NCBI RefSeq assembly: GCF_023278565.1
Contig: NC_064677.1
Span: 1,240,001 to 1,304,000 of the forward strand
Reading direction: 5' to 3'
From: Colletotrichum lupini
Lineage: Eukaryota > Ascomycota > Sordariomycetes > Glomerellales > Glomerellaceae
Length of the DNA stretch: 64,000 bases
The notes beneath the pieces are model-generated. The model was not told where the DNA came from, made no database searches, and worked only from the letters and a program-made list of their open reading frames with translations. Both the position numbers and the translations under genes were made by a program. Positions 34,284 to 46,700 of this stretch are shown here, one piece after another (position 1 is the stretch's first letter; each line of letters begins with the position of its first letter).

Positions 34284-36049
34284 ATGCCACGCGCCGAAGG
34301 TCAATTTCTAGTAGATTGGGATGATGGCGATAACGATCCTTTATGTCCGAGAAGCTACGGTAAGACAAGAAAGTGGTTGATCACCATGGTGGTTTCGCAA
34401 ATGGCGCTCTGCATGTAAGATCTATGGTCACTAGAACCCCTAGGGGTCTGTGTCACTGCTAACACTTTACACCTGCAAAGCACATGTGCGAGTTCTATTT
34501 ACACTTCAACATACCCTAACTTGGAGGCCGAATTTCACAACTCGAGGATTGTTTCGACTCTGGGACTATCAACTTTTGTTCTCGGTTTGTCGCTGGGGCC
34601 GATGCTCTTCAGTCCTCTCAGCGAGTTTTATGGGCGGAGGCCGATATACTTGATCTCGTCCACTTGCCACCTCCTTTTTCTGATCCCCCAAGCGACAGCA
34701 AGAAACATCACCACACTAGTTATCCTTCGCTTCTTGGACGGTTTCTCAGGGAGTGCTTTCCAAGCTGTATCCGCTGGAACCGTCCGAGATTTGTTTTCAA
34801 ACGACGAATTACAAGCGCCCATGCTGCTGTTTTCCATATGTCCGTTCATTGGACCAAGCCTAGGACCCTTAGTAGGCGGATTCATTAACTATTATACTGG
34901 GTGGCGCTGGACGTTCTACGTTCTCATAATGTGGTCATTTGTACTAGAGCTGGGAATAGTCTTTCTTGTCCCCGAAACTTATCGTAAGCTTGATGACCCC
35001 CCTCCAAGAACTCGCAACTGACATGGCTTATTAGATCCCATTCTTTTACGGAACAAGGCTCGCAATCTTCGGAAAGAAACCGAGGATGATCGTTGGAAAG
35101 CAGCTTCGGAGATGCATTCCAAATCTGTGCTCGGTGCAGTTGGGATATCATTACTGCGGCCCATCCAGCTCCTCATTTTTGAGCCAATGTGTCTCTCTCT
35201 TTGCCTCTTCTCGGCTTTGCTACTTGGCATACTATACTTATTCTTTGGAGCTTTCCCTCTTGTTTTTAGAGAGACTTATGGCTTCAATCTCTATCAAATT
35301 GGCTGTAGCTTTCTGGGGATCTTGGCTGGTATGCTGCTGGGTATTGCCACCGATCCGGTATGGCATAAAGTCAGGATAAGACTCATTTTGAAGAACAAGG
35401 GCCAAGGCGAAAATGGAGATGGCAGCGAGCCTGAGTTCCGACTTCCACCCGCTATGTTCGGGTCTATTCTTGTTCCAGTGGGAATTTTCATGTTTGGTTG
35501 GTCCATGTACCCTTGGGTGCATTGGATAGTTCCCATCGTTGGTACAGCCATGTTCGGGGCTGGGTAAGTCTTGTTGAGCTTTGACATATACATGCAAGCG
35601 TTGGCGCCCTCTCAACAGTAGTTTGGACTAACACAATGTTCTTCTCAATAGAAACATCCTTCTTTTCACTGGTATCTGGACCTTTCTGGTGCGTAGCACA
35701 TCTCGAGAAGAATTACCAAGACATAGAAAGTCACTAACAGAGAACAGGTTGAAGCTTATCCCAGGTATGCTGCCAGTGCGCTAGCTGCCAATTCTTTTGT
35801 CCGTTGCCTGGCGGCTGGTAAGTGTCCCCTGACGAATTGCAGAGTCTTCGTACATAATTGACTGATTCCTTCATAGCTGCATTTCCGCTGTTTGGAAATC
35901 AGATGTACGTGAGGCTCGGGTTTCAATGGGCCTCATCACTTTTAGGCTTCTTGGCTATTGGAATGATGGTCTTTCCTTACCTATTCTTCAAATATGGAAA
36001 GCTTATTCGTGGCAAGAGTAAGTTTGCCGATGCGTCGATCTCTCTGTAA
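34284..36049 (+). CDS. MFS transporter of the DHA1 polyamine/drug exporter type (TPO-like)
   Basis: Model: exons 34284-34414, 34481-34983, 35035-35563, 35652-35688, 35748-35817 and 35877-36049 (480 aa). Five introns, including a 37-nt internal exon, keep one frame and give a standard family sequence (GLSLGPMLFSPLSEFYGRRPIY; CPFIGPSLGPLVGGFINY; VFLVPETYHP; AAAFPLFGNQMY). The N-terminus has an acidic stretch (VDWDDGDNDP) before KTRKWLITM, as is common in TPO1-type plasma-membrane exporters of polyamines, azoles and fungal metabolites. It follows kinase gene 2 in the same direction and converges on the acyl-CoA-dehydrogenase-like gene (stop to stop ~211 bp). It could export the product of the kinase/SHMT-like set or a toxic compound; the sequence does not say which. 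Confidence 0.85.
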
Positions 36050-36260
36050 AATCTCTATATGAAGTTATCAAGCATTTTCACAATTCCACGATATGGACCT
36101 GTAAGTATAGACATCTAGACTATTGGTTCAAGCCAATAAGAGGGCAGTGGGGAAGGTTCATATTTCACAAGCTCTGAGCGATGATTAGTCTAATGGGGAT
36201 GAGAGAAATTTAAGGCTCAAAATGCGTTATATTCATTGATACTTCCGCCTGGTGTCTTCT

Positions 36261-37726
36261 CTAAGTGTACCATGTCGGCTCGGGAATCTCGCCCAGCAGC
36301 TGATATCTACCGAGCTCACGATTTTTGTAAGACACAGGATCATGCAGACTGTGTGTCCTGATATCCCTCCAGAATCTGTCAAGGCCAACCTTAGTTCCGG
36401 TGGCTTTCGCGCCCGTCACCTCGAACACACCGGACGTAACCCGAAGTCCCGTGTCAGTTGCCGTGACCTTGACACTAGCAACCCACTCCGCTGCTTCTCC
36501 TCGAGCCTTTGCAGTGACCTTGGCCCTAGTTGATGGATCTCCAGAGTACTTGTACAATGCATCAATCTCGAGACCAGCCTTGTCGGCAAGTGCATCGGCT
36601 GCACGGAGGTGAGCTAGGAAGTTTCCGTAAGTGGACAGGATATAAAACTCATCCTCGGCCTTCTCCTTGTTCTGAAGTCCGCTGTGAGCATTTTATGGGT
36701 ATAATTGATTAGAGCTGTTCTAACACTTACATCACCGCCGAAGGGCCAGGCCCGCGTGTTTTTTCTAGTGTAGGCTGAGGCAAAATCCAACGCACCCCAT
36801 GCAATACCGATGTAGAAGTTGCTGAAAACGAGTTGAATCCTGTCCCTAAAGTCAGATTTTGCTATTCAAGTGTTGAGAATTGGGTTCTTACGTGGGAAGA
36901 AGCAGACTTGCAAACGGGATTTTGAGAATCGAGTCATCTGGCTTTTTCTCGGCGGCATTCCATCCTAGTGCATCAGACCAGGGCGCAGTGACGTTCTCAA
37001 TCTTGACGCTTCCCGACTCACTCAGACGCAGGCCAACATTATCCCAGTTGTGAGAAAAGATAATTCCCGGCTGGTCAGTCTTCACCAACGCATACAGGTG
37101 GTCATCCGTACCCTCAAGTACACCTTCGAGAACAGTCAAGTCGGAGATAACTCCACCGGTGTTGAAGTTCTTGAAGCCATTGAAGATGACGTTGTCGCCG
37201 TCTGAAGTGATCTTGTGATCGCTGTCGCGAGGGTTCACGGCACCACCGACAAAGTAGTTGTTGGAAATGATGAGATCCTGAGTGCGGTCTGCCTGCTCAG
37301 AGCTGCCAATGACGTTGGCCGTCGTTGACCAGAGCAAATGGTATCCCAGAAGCATGCCAATTGATCTATTCCAGTACATCAGAAATTCAACTCGCAAAAG
37401 TACTCAATTTTCGGTCAAACTCACCCGTCTCCCTTGGCAACCTCGCGAATCACCTTGTAGCCGACGCTCCACGGCTGCTCACCACCGCCATACTTTTTCC
37501 ATCCCAGGACTTTGAGAAGACCAGAATGCTTCAGCAGCGCAATCTCAGCTCTAGGTGACTTATTCTCCCTCTCACGCTGCGCGGCATCTACGGCTAGCAC
37601 ATCTGCAACGTGTTTGGCTCGCTGAAGCCACGCTGCTTCGTCCGCAGGAAGTGACGACCACTTCTGCTGGTACTCGTCGTACACTTTGGGGTCGGTTGCA
37701 GGAACCGAACGAGCGTTGCTACTCAT
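36261..37726 (-). CDS. Acyl-CoA-dehydrogenase-like flavin monooxygenase (DszC/SfnC-type)
   Basis: Model on the - strand: exons 37726-37425, 37365-36892, 36845-36731 and 36671-36261 (433 aa). It has the acyl-CoA dehydrogenase fold order: helical N-domain (LLKHSGLLKVLGWKKYGGG), middle beta-domain (FVGGAVNPRDSDHKIT, FNGFKNFNTGG) and a C-terminal helical domain (NFYIGIAWGALDFASAYTR, YGNFLAHLRAADALADKAG). This matches the DszC/SfnC branch, which uses reduced FMN to oxygenate organosulfur compounds rather than dehydrogenating acyl-CoA. The catalytic glutamate of true dehydrogenases is not recognised. The third intron acceptor (CTTCAG before AACAAGGAG) was chosen to hold frame; an earlier CACAG would break it. 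The GPR1-type gene and the SfnG-type monooxygenase lie close by. Confidence 0.8.
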
Positions 37727-38747
37727 TTTGTACGACCTTGGGGATTAGATTCTTGGGTTCTCCGAAGGAATGGCTGTCTTGTCGCATGAATTTGGGGAGG
37801 AATAAAAGCGAGTAGAAATCCGCAACAGGCGGGAACCGGTTGACTGATGTGTAAGAGGACTGGATGAATATTGTCTCCCTTCTATCTTTGATGTCAAATT
37901 GCGCCACCATGTATCTAAATATGCTCAAACACGCCCGCCCGTGCCGCCTCCGTAGCCTAACGGTTCAGCGATAGCCGGCACTCCGTTCCGCCGTCGCCAG
38001 TGGCGCGAGGGTCCACAGCTATGTTGTCATATGTCGCAATCGCAACGACTTAGGATGCGCGCGTGGGTGTACTTCGCACCTCCGCGTCTGGCCCCCAACC
38101 CCATACCGACAGGTAATGAGGCATGCAGGGATAAGGTCACATTGGAGCTTAACTACCTTTGTCCAGGGACAATTGCCTGTTCAGAAGACTTTCGTGATCG
38201 GGCAGATATTCTATCTGATGTTGAAAGTATCATTGTTTCGGCAGCTGCTCTGACTTGTCGCAGAGAGTTCTCGAAAGAGGGGTCTGCGAGCACCAGGATG
38301 GCACCATATACGCTATTCTGCAGCAATCGCGGCATATCTTTGCAGTGCACCAATCAGGCTTCATTGTACAAGAATTTTATTCAATTGAGTTTCTGACTAT
38401 GGGCTGCTCTGAAACCCCGAGGTTAGTCGTCAATCTTTGTTACCTGTAACATCAATCCAGCCGGCCAAGGAAGATGGATGACAGAAGATGTCATGTCCCG
38501 TTATGTTGTTTTCCTCTCCCGCCAAATCGACTCTCTGCGATTTAAGGACTTCAATGAATATAAACAGCTGACACCTAGATTGGACCGTAGGATGAATGTT
38601 AATTCCTAGAGGAGAGACACAAATTTTGCAATTAGATAACGTCTGGTATCTACATTTTGACCATATGACTAGTGACTACCACTTCGATACAAATGCCTCA
38701 TTCATCAGGTCTATCAATAAATTGCACTGTTGCCTCAATCTGGCAAG
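37727..38747. other. Intergenic between the DszC/SfnC-type gene and the GPR1-type gene
   Basis: No gene supported. Contains ATGGCACCAT at 38298-38307, a match to the fungal CYS3/MetR-type consensus ATGRYRYCAT, ~570 bp upstream of the flavoenzyme's start codon. One such match per ~65 kb is expected by chance, so it is only suggestive. Confidence 0.4.
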
Positions 38748-39731
38748 CTACTCGGTCTTCTTCCGAGTCTTGGGGAAATACTGAGAAGTATCACCCAATG
38801 GTAACTCTACCAAAGAGTCCTTTAGCAAGAGGTGGAAAGTCAGATACCTGAGTTGTGTTAGTTGAGCAAAATTGTTCTCTGCAACAGCTAGAAACCTACC
38901 ATCCAACAAGCCCAGCGAGGAACGCGAAAACGCCACCACTCTTCTTCAGTCCAACCGATGCGCTATCATGACCATCGGCAGCAGCAAAGTAGCTAGCAGC
39001 AACCAGTACGAAGCATAACTCAACGAAGATGAAGATCAGGATGTAAACGATATTTGTCGGTATGGTGGCGACTAGGTAGGCGAGAACGAAGACACTCCAA
39101 ACTGCGCGAGAGTCATTGCGTTAGTCTTAATTTTTGACTGCAACGATTGATAACATCACTCACTGATCATGAAAAGTCCGAGAGCATTGTTCAACTGCTG
39201 GGTATCATCGCCATATGCTGCTGAAACCCCAAAAGAGGGAGTTAATATGGCACCGTAACCTGCGTAAAAGAGGCCTGTACGCTGATTGTCAGTCGAGGAG
39301 GCGTTGAAAGCCATCTCATTCGAGCTTACCGAAAGCACTGAAGACACTGTAACCAAAGCCGTTTCCTCCCGTAAGCTCCCACTGCGCAGATATTACTAGG
39401 CCAAAGGCAGCTAGAAAGAAAAAGTTTGCGATATAGACGTTAGTTGTTGTCACTCCTCGCCACTCCATTAGACTCAGGGAAAGCGTCGTCAAGGTTGTAG
39501 AGAAAGCTCCGATCGGAAGTGAGGTCTATAGGCTTTTTGATCAGTCAACATGTTTGGAAGGATCGCAAATTCGCGAAAAGGGGTACTCACCGCTGCTGTA
39601 GGAAGCGGTCTTGGTGCAGTGAATCGAGGCCCATGGTTAAGCGTCTCGAATCTCTCCAAGGTAGGCTCTGGCTTGACAGACTCGACCCCTTTCTCGCTTG
39701 CCCCATTGGGGGGTGAAGAGTAAATGGACAT
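38748..39731 (-). CDS. GPR1/FUN34/YaaH-family membrane protein (acetate/small-molecule transporter)
   Basis: Model on the - strand: exons 39731-39591, 39525-39330, 39274-39164, 39101-38900 and 38847-38748 (249 aa). Family marks are TSLPIGAFSTTLTTLSLSLM (start of helix 1), NGFGYSVFSAFGLFYAGYGAI, and a string of hydrophobic segments compatible with six helices; the N-terminal ~50 residues are a hydrophilic cytosolic tail. In yeasts and Aspergillus such proteins move acetate or affect ammonium export. The C-terminal tail after helix 6 (LLLKDSLVELPLGDTSQ) is typical. Four introns keep the frame throughout. Lying between two organosulfur-type flavoenzymes, it could handle a small acid or sulfur substrate, but this is a guess from context. 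An in-frame ATG at 39836 would add an implausible hydrophobic leader. Confidence 0.85.
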
Positions 39732-40612
39732 TGTAGTTGGAGTAGGACAATAGACGAGAGAAATTGAAAGAAGGAAGACAACAAGGAGAGTTGCAGGCGC
39801 AGGTCTGTCTTTCGGATCCTTCAGCAGATGAATCAAACAGAACTTAGTTATGAACCCGACGACATGGCCCTGGTGTCAGTGAGTTTTCCGAAAATTTGCG
39901 CTATCCTTGCTCATTGCAATGAGACCTTAGAAAGCTCAGACTCGTCTCAATGAATTGATTGAGATTAAAGTTCGCAGATCTTGGTTCAATCCCACATCGC
40001 GCCATGTTGGGGTGGATGCAGCCATCGAAGCGTGGGGAAACCCCAGTCAACGGGGATCTGGCGATCTCGCCATTGAGTCGATAATGGTGCAATTGCCGCA
40101 CTTGGAGAGGACGGGTGAGCGGCAAGGCACATAGCCTTTTCCCTCAGCACCACATGCCTCTTCAAGTGCCGTGACTGGCTCCGATTGTATCAATTTAAAT
40201 TCCGGCATGCGTCGTAATGTGGTATTTGGAAATCACGTCAGAGCTAGGCATAGGTTCGCCAATATCGTCAATTCGACGGAACTTCCTCCGCAATGTCGAT
40301 CTGGATATATCGCGCAGAACGCGCCAGCATAGCTGCATCCTAGTAGATGCAGAATGATGGTTTGATATCTGCTGGTCACATCTCCTCTTCTGTCATTGTT
40401 GCTATGTCACCGTCCTTGATGATAGGATTTGAGAACCTGCCACTCTTCCGTTCCCCGTCTCCAAAGTGTGCTTGGTCAACATCGTTCAAACTCAATCTAC
40501 TTCAGTGTTACCAGGTCAAAGTGAAAAGGGACTTGATCGCTTCTTGCAATCACAATTGACGTCCAAAATTGGCAGCCACAGACCCTACGGTTTTCACATC
40601 GTCGCAGCGAAA
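39732..40612. other. Divergent promoter region between the GPR1-type and SfnG-type genes
   Basis: About 880 bp upstream of both genes, which are transcribed away from each other; joint regulation is plausible. No gene recognised, and no CYS3-like site found by eye. Confidence 0.45.
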
Positions 40613-41833
40613 ATGACCGCTCAACCACATCCCCTCAATAGCGACCCTGAACGACTGCTTTTCGCGTAGGTATCCCCTCCTCAAAGGTTTCAGACAAATA
40701 GCTAACTTGACAGATACTGGGTACCCAATGTCTCGGGTGGCTTGATAATCAGCAAGATCCCGCAGAGGACAAACTGGGACCTAGCTAGCAACGTCAAATA
40801 CGCCAAGGCTGCGGAGCAAGCTGGTATCGAGTACGGCCTCACGCAGATTCGCTTCACGTCTGGATACGGTGCTGCAAACCAACATGAGTCTGTGTCCTTC
40901 TCTCAGGCAATTCTCCAAGCCACAGACACAGTGAAGATCATTGCTGCTATTCTCCCTGGGCCCTGGAATCCCACGACGGTGGCGAAGCAGATCGCCAGCA
41001 TCGACCACTACAGCAATGGCCGCATTGCCGTTAACATCGTGAGCGGTTGGTTCAAGGGCGAATTTACAGCCATCGGCGAGTGGTGGTTGGAGCATGCTGA
41101 GCGTTACCGTCGCAGCAATGAGTTCATCCGCTGTCTCAAAGGCATCTGGACCGCACCCGAGGACACAGGATTTACCTTCGGCGGTGACTTTTACCGCTAC
41201 AGGAACTATGTGCTCAATCCTAAGCCAGTCCAGAAACCTCATCCCGAGATCTTCCAGGGCGGCAACAGCGACGACGCCAGAAACAATGGCGCCGAGGTCA
41301 GTGACTGGTACTTCATGAACGGCAACGACCTCGATGGTTTCCGTAACCAGATTGCGGACGTAAAGGCCCGCGCGGCAAAGGTCGGCCGCGAGGACCAGGT
41401 GCGCTTCGCGGTGAATGGCTTTGTCATCGTTCGTGAAACAGAAGAAGAGGCCGTTCGCGTGTTGCAGGAGATCCAAGGCAAGGCGGACAAGGAGGCCGTC
41501 GAGGCGTTCCGGGCCTCTGTTCAGGAAGCTGGGGCCAGCACCTCAAACAAGAAGGGCATGTGGGCCGATAGCAAGTTCGACGACTTGGTACAGTACAACG
41601 ATGGCTTCAAGACAAAGCTCATTGGTACTAAGGAGCAAGTTGCTGAGCGACTTGTTTTGTTGAAGAGTTTGGGTGTTAACCTAGTGCTCACTGCCTTCTT
41701 ACATTACGATGAAGAGATTGAGCAATTTGGACGGGAGGTTTTGCCCCTCGTAAGACAGTTCGAAAAGGAGGGTCGTGGTAAGGACGCAAACCTTGAAATT
41801 GAGAGAACGGGAGATGTGTACCGTAAGAAATAG
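40613..41833 (+). CDS. FMNH2-dependent dimethylsulfone monooxygenase-like protein (SfnG/SsuD family)
   Basis: Model: exons 40613-40665 and 40714-41833 (390 aa). The splice restores FAYWVPNVSGGLIISKIPQR, the characteristic N-terminus of SfnG. The bacterial-luciferase-like TIM barrel is shown by NPTTVAKQIASIDHYSNGRIAVNIVSGW and ERYRRSNEFIRCLKGIW, with HPEIFQGGNSDDARNN later. In pseudomonads SfnG oxidises dimethylsulfone to methanesulfinate with FMNH2 supplied by a reductase; SsuD relatives desulfonate alkanesulfonates. Eukaryotic homologues are known in filamentous fungi. No reductase gene is seen nearby. Its neighbour two genes to the left is a DszC/SfnC-type enzyme, supporting a sulfur-scavenging role. 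It converges on the P450 gene with 114 bp between stops. Confidence 0.88.
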
Positions 41834-41947
41834 GATCACAATACCAACTGGATATGGACTTGCTGCATAGGTTTGTTACAACATGACACTGTTCTTTACT
41901 TTATCTATGTAACACAATCTTGAATCACATCATTGCTTTAGACTTGC

Positions 41948-43761
41948 TCAAACCTTCAGAGCATCCCTGACGGCATTGTACCCCTCAAACACCTCTTTAG
42001 CTCGCTCAGGGCTTCTGATCTTGAACTGCATTGGGAATGGCAGAGGCTCCAGAATGACGTTGGAGTTCGTCGCCTGCGTATCAAACGTCACGTCCTCGCC
42101 AGTGGAGGGGCATTTCTTGAGGCTCATGTCAAAGGCCCAGCATACGCCTGCTCCAGCGACGAACATCTCGTCATCTACTAGGTTCTGGCCCAGGCATGTT
42201 CGACGACCCCACCCAAACGTATGCATGCCGACACCATCGCGGAAGTTCGGGTACCGGCTGAGAGGCTCCTGATACGTGGGAAAGCTGGGGTCTAGGTAGC
42301 GATCCGGGCGGTAATGTTCTGGGTCGGGGTACTTTTCCGGGACACGGTTGATGTTCCTGCAGTTGGGTCGCGTCAATCAAGGCTTGGTCAAGATCAGCGC
42401 GGGGTGACATACCACTCGCATGCAAGGATAATTGTTCCTTTCTCGATTCTGACGCCGCGGAATTCAGAATCCTGCTCGCATTGATGGGGAACCCCTGAAC
42501 AGATGTAGTCAGTACTCATATCAACTCAAAGCTCCTCATCTCTGCAACGGTCTACTTACCAAGAGGCACCCCAGACCTCCACCGGAGGGTCTCTTTCAAA
42601 CAAGCTCTTACGGTTGGAAGTTCGGCGAAGTCGTCACGAGTTGGCATCCTATCGCCACAGGCCCTGTCAATTTCCTCTTGGCATTTCTTCAACCACTCGG
42701 GGTGAAGCGCCATGCACATCAAGAAGAACTGCATAGGCCCAGAAATAGTGACCACTCCAACAAGACACTGGAAGCCAAGCATGCAGGCTGCGAAGTCTTC
42801 GGCCTTTTCAGTCTGCTTAAGAGTCTCATTTCCACTCTTCTGTAGCTGCTCGAAGTACCGGTAGGTCCATGTGTCTGATGGCAAGTCTCCTCTCAGATAT
42901 CTTGCCTTGGAGAGCCTGAATGTTTTCAACCACCAAGCACGCTGGTTCTTATCTCGGTTCACTTCGTACTTGCGCCAAGGATTGTATCGAACGAGGTCTG
43001 CAATGTGCCATAGTGGTGTCATGGTGTTGACAATGGGGCCAGAGATGGACATCCTTGTCAAGGTCTCAATGGCACTCTCGCCATAGGCCCGTCCTTGTGT
43101 GGAGTCATCCCAAGCAAGGCGACTGATGATGCGCCCTGTCAGCTCGCGAGTGTTGCCGTGAAATTTCTCTGGGTCGACAAGGAGGGTCACCAGCCACCGC
43201 TTGACCTCGTTCTCGATATGACCATAGAAGTGATGCTGATGAGCAGCCGCCATAGCCGCATGGACCCATTTTCTTTGATGTTTCCAAGTGTCTGTTGATC
43301 AACTCAGCCTCGGGTCGATTGTCAAATTAATCATGGTTATTGTGTCACTCACCATGGCGGTCCATCAAAGCAGAGTATGCCGGACCCAACTTATGATCAA
43401 TGAGCGCCCTGATCTGGGGTCTTCCGGCGAATTTGTTGCCATCTTTGATGAGGAGATCTTGAGCCATTCCTTCGTCAGAAATGATTACGAACTTCTGGCC
43501 AAGCATGCTGGTTTGATAGATTGGCCCGAACTCATCTGCCCATTCCTTGAGCTTGAGCCACATGGCAAATCTGGGCAAGTCATGTACACGGCCGACGACT
43601 GGGTATTGCTTGGGACCAGGGAATCTGGCAGGAGACTTGGATGTCTTGCCATCCACGGAGGTTTTTGTGGACCATCCTAGCAAGCGTCGGAGGGAAGAGA
43701 ATAGGAAACCAGGCACCACTAGGATGCCAAGATAAAATATGACGAGAGTAAAGCTCTCCAT
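41948..43761 (-). CDS. Cytochrome P450 monooxygenase
   Basis: Model on the - strand: exons 43761-43353, 43291-42560, 42494-42413 and 42356-41948 (543 aa). The N-terminus is a membrane anchor (TLVIFYLGILVVPGFLF) followed by the Pro-rich hinge FPGPKQYPVVG. The K-helix ExxR is in CLKETLRWR, the PERF-like segment is HYRPDRYLDP, and the heme loop is FGWGRRTCLG with the axial Cys at ~462. The I-helix reads LVGVVTISGP: the threonine is kept but the usual acidic residue before it is Val, suggesting unusual proton delivery. It is an ER-bound oxidase of unknown substrate. It is next to the sulfur-type flavoenzymes, but nothing in the protein links it to sulfur. Splice joins (DRHD-TWKHQRKW; ACEW-NINRVPEKY) agree with the family. 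Confidence 0.9.
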
Positions 43762-46700
43762 AATGAGGCTCTCAAAGTTTCCTGCTTGAGAAGAGGGTGA
43801 CAGTGAATGCTCTTGGGAGCCAGGAAGGGGAAATGGAGACAGTGGAGGGGTGGCATTGCAGATAGATATACTGCTACGTGACTACCCGAGATTCCGAGAA
43901 GCAGTTACTCAACCTTGCTGCATGTAGGGCTGGTAAACTTGCCGGAAGACCTTTGGATGGGTCGACTTGGTCGAGACCATCCAAAGTTCCTTTCTGTGAA
44001 GAGATCAGGATTTGAATGTCATCGGCATTCCCAGCTGAAAGTGCGGGAAAACAACAAATGGGAGCGTTCAAACGCTCTTCATCACGCCGGAGACCGCATA
44101 GCGATGCTTGTTACACGGCGCGACGTGTACATGAGTTCGATTCGGAACGCCTTAAACGGGCATCAAAATCATGCGATTGCCTGCTTTCGGAATGGAATCG
44201 CACGATATTGACTCCGTGAAGTCCGAAGCAGAGCGAGCTATGGGTCTGTAGGATAAGCCTCCCTCGCATCTGTGCTTCCTTTCAGCCATGAACATCGCCG
44301 CCAAGTGATATCCTAGCTCTAGATGCTCGCACGTTTCGTCGCTGACTTTCCCGATCTGGCAAATAGACGCCCTGAAAGGTGCATCGGCCATTCCTGTGTA
44401 AGCAAAAGATGGCAGCCTGTTGTTGCGCTCAGTTTTATCGATGAGGCAAATCAGTAGGGCGGGATATGTCTCAAGACCCCATTGACAGGCTCAATCGTTC
44501 CGATGAGAGACCTGCAGGATTTACAAACAGGGATAGAAAATACGCCTGCACCGCATGGCAGGGGCAGTGTCACATCGTGACTTGGCCACAGCCAATTCCG
44601 TCTAGGACCCTTGACACCATCCAGAGTTGCGCTAAAGGTCTAGCAAAATATTCCGTCACATGCCTAATTCTCTCACTTTGTTTACGTTTATCAACTTCAG
44701 ATTCCTCTCTGGTTATACTAAACTAATTCAAACATGACGTTGGAATTCTCGAGATAGCTTGTACGAGATTGGCTCGTTAAATTCGTCCGAGCACGCGCGG
44801 GAACGAGCCATCAGGAGCGCGGGTATGCACTATAAGGGCTTACTACGTGCACGACATGACACTGTACCTGTAGTTTCGTGCCAGTGAGAGTCTCAGGACG
44901 AACTCGCGCTTTTGACGCAGTAAGATACGAGATTGGACAGTAGTCTGCTAAAACAGGCGGCACTCTCAGTGCCGTGCTGACATGCAGTCATGGCGCCCCC
45001 TCTGCCCCGCGGGGCAAAGATCGCCGAAAGATACTTCTTAACCTGTGGGGGCGAGCCTCTTGAAATGTTCATTGGGTTGTGTGAGATATTCAGCGACTGG
45101 ATACATCAGATGTCATCTCGCATGCTAGTGATTGGACACCTCGGATGACATCGAACTCGCGAGATCGCGAGACGGGACGAACAGACTGGTCGCGGAAGCC
45201 TCCCGCGTCGGCGCGCGCGCCAGGCAGCGACTCCCACTCTAGGGAGTAATTGACATGAACGAGGCAGAAGGAAGCAGCTGCAAGGGGGACCAGAAGTCTA
45301 GGTAGCCGGTCCAAATCGTAATTAGTCACTGTGATGCCAGAATGCGGAGCGGGGACTGGGGAAGTCCGTAGGTAGATGTGGAACCTCAACCTTCTTAGCC
45401 GGGGTTTTGACAGCGGGATTGCCCCATTGGTTCGTGGGCTTTCTTAGTGTCTTTAATTCTCAACGATATCTTGAAGCCACATTCAACTCCATACGAGAAG
45501 ATTCCGTGATCTTCCTCAGGATTGGACATCCCGCGAGGGCTCGCCACATAATTCGGCTTCTGTCGTAATTGTGCCTTATCAGCGTCGTTTTCATAAACCC
45601 TGTCACCTCAAAAGAGTGAAGGCCACGTCAATACGAGACAATTGACATTAGTTTCTGTATTGACAACGCCTTTTTACTAGACAGAATGCGTTCGGCATTT
45701 CATGTTCTCGAAAAAGATTGAAACATGGTAGGCACTGGAGATCACGAACCGGATCCGGCTCCAGTTCGATCTACTTTATCCTGCGCCTCTGAGTGGGACA
45801 TCCGAGAAGGAAAAGCCACTGTATCTAATTGAAGACAAGCTTCTCAGCTCCAGTCGATCGCCTAAGTCTCTAGAACAAAATCCGAACAAGCTGCCTGATG
45901 TCTCCCTCGAGGTAGCTCCAACCTTCTTCGCACATCAGAGCCGGCCTGGGTTACATTGGATTTAGCCTAGAGACGCCTTGTAGCATGCAGACAAAGCGAC
46001 TAGCAAGGATCTGGCATCTTTAGAATCAACAAACCACGGCTTTTGATTTACTTCGCAGTGCTCAAAATTTCAGTTGACCACAACTGTTATGTGCCAAGTA
46101 GCTCGCTGCATATCCCGGCTGTATGTGCCACCAAGCTACAAGTCGGGGACTAATGACTATGTACCTTCCAAGCAAGGCTCGAGTGAGATAAATACCCTGA
46201 TTTCTATCGCTTTCCGTATAAGCGGGTCAAGCTCTTTCGAGAACGACGACCAACGGAATCATCATTGTTGGGGACGCAAGCCCAAGTGACGGACTATGTA
46301 CTTGTGATACGACAGGAATGAACGGAACCTCTATCCGCACTTTCCTCACTGTGACACAATTCATGCATGGGCTGAATTTTCTAAAGTAAATGGGCGCATA
46401 TACTTGCCGAAACGTGCTTCCGAAGGCGTTCAGAAGTGGAAGATATTTTCGAGGACTAGAAGACTGTCGATCACCCTTACCTTGCACTCTAATTTCAACT
46501 AGAACCGCGGGTATAAATCAGGTCCTTCGGGCCCGTCGGTTCGGTCATACTCCCAGGTCAGACATACATATGTCTTGGCTCTAGGGTGGGTTTCTTTGCG
46601 GTATCAAGCTGCCACTCACATTTGTCTCTACATCTGATAACAAATTACCACGTCATGGGTAACACAAAGTTGGAGGAGGGGTTGATGCATAAGACCGTGG

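Noticed and set aside
37945..38025. Possible tRNA gene (TAGCCTAACGG resembles an A box)
   Set aside because: No B box at the right distance and no pairing acceptor stem could be found.
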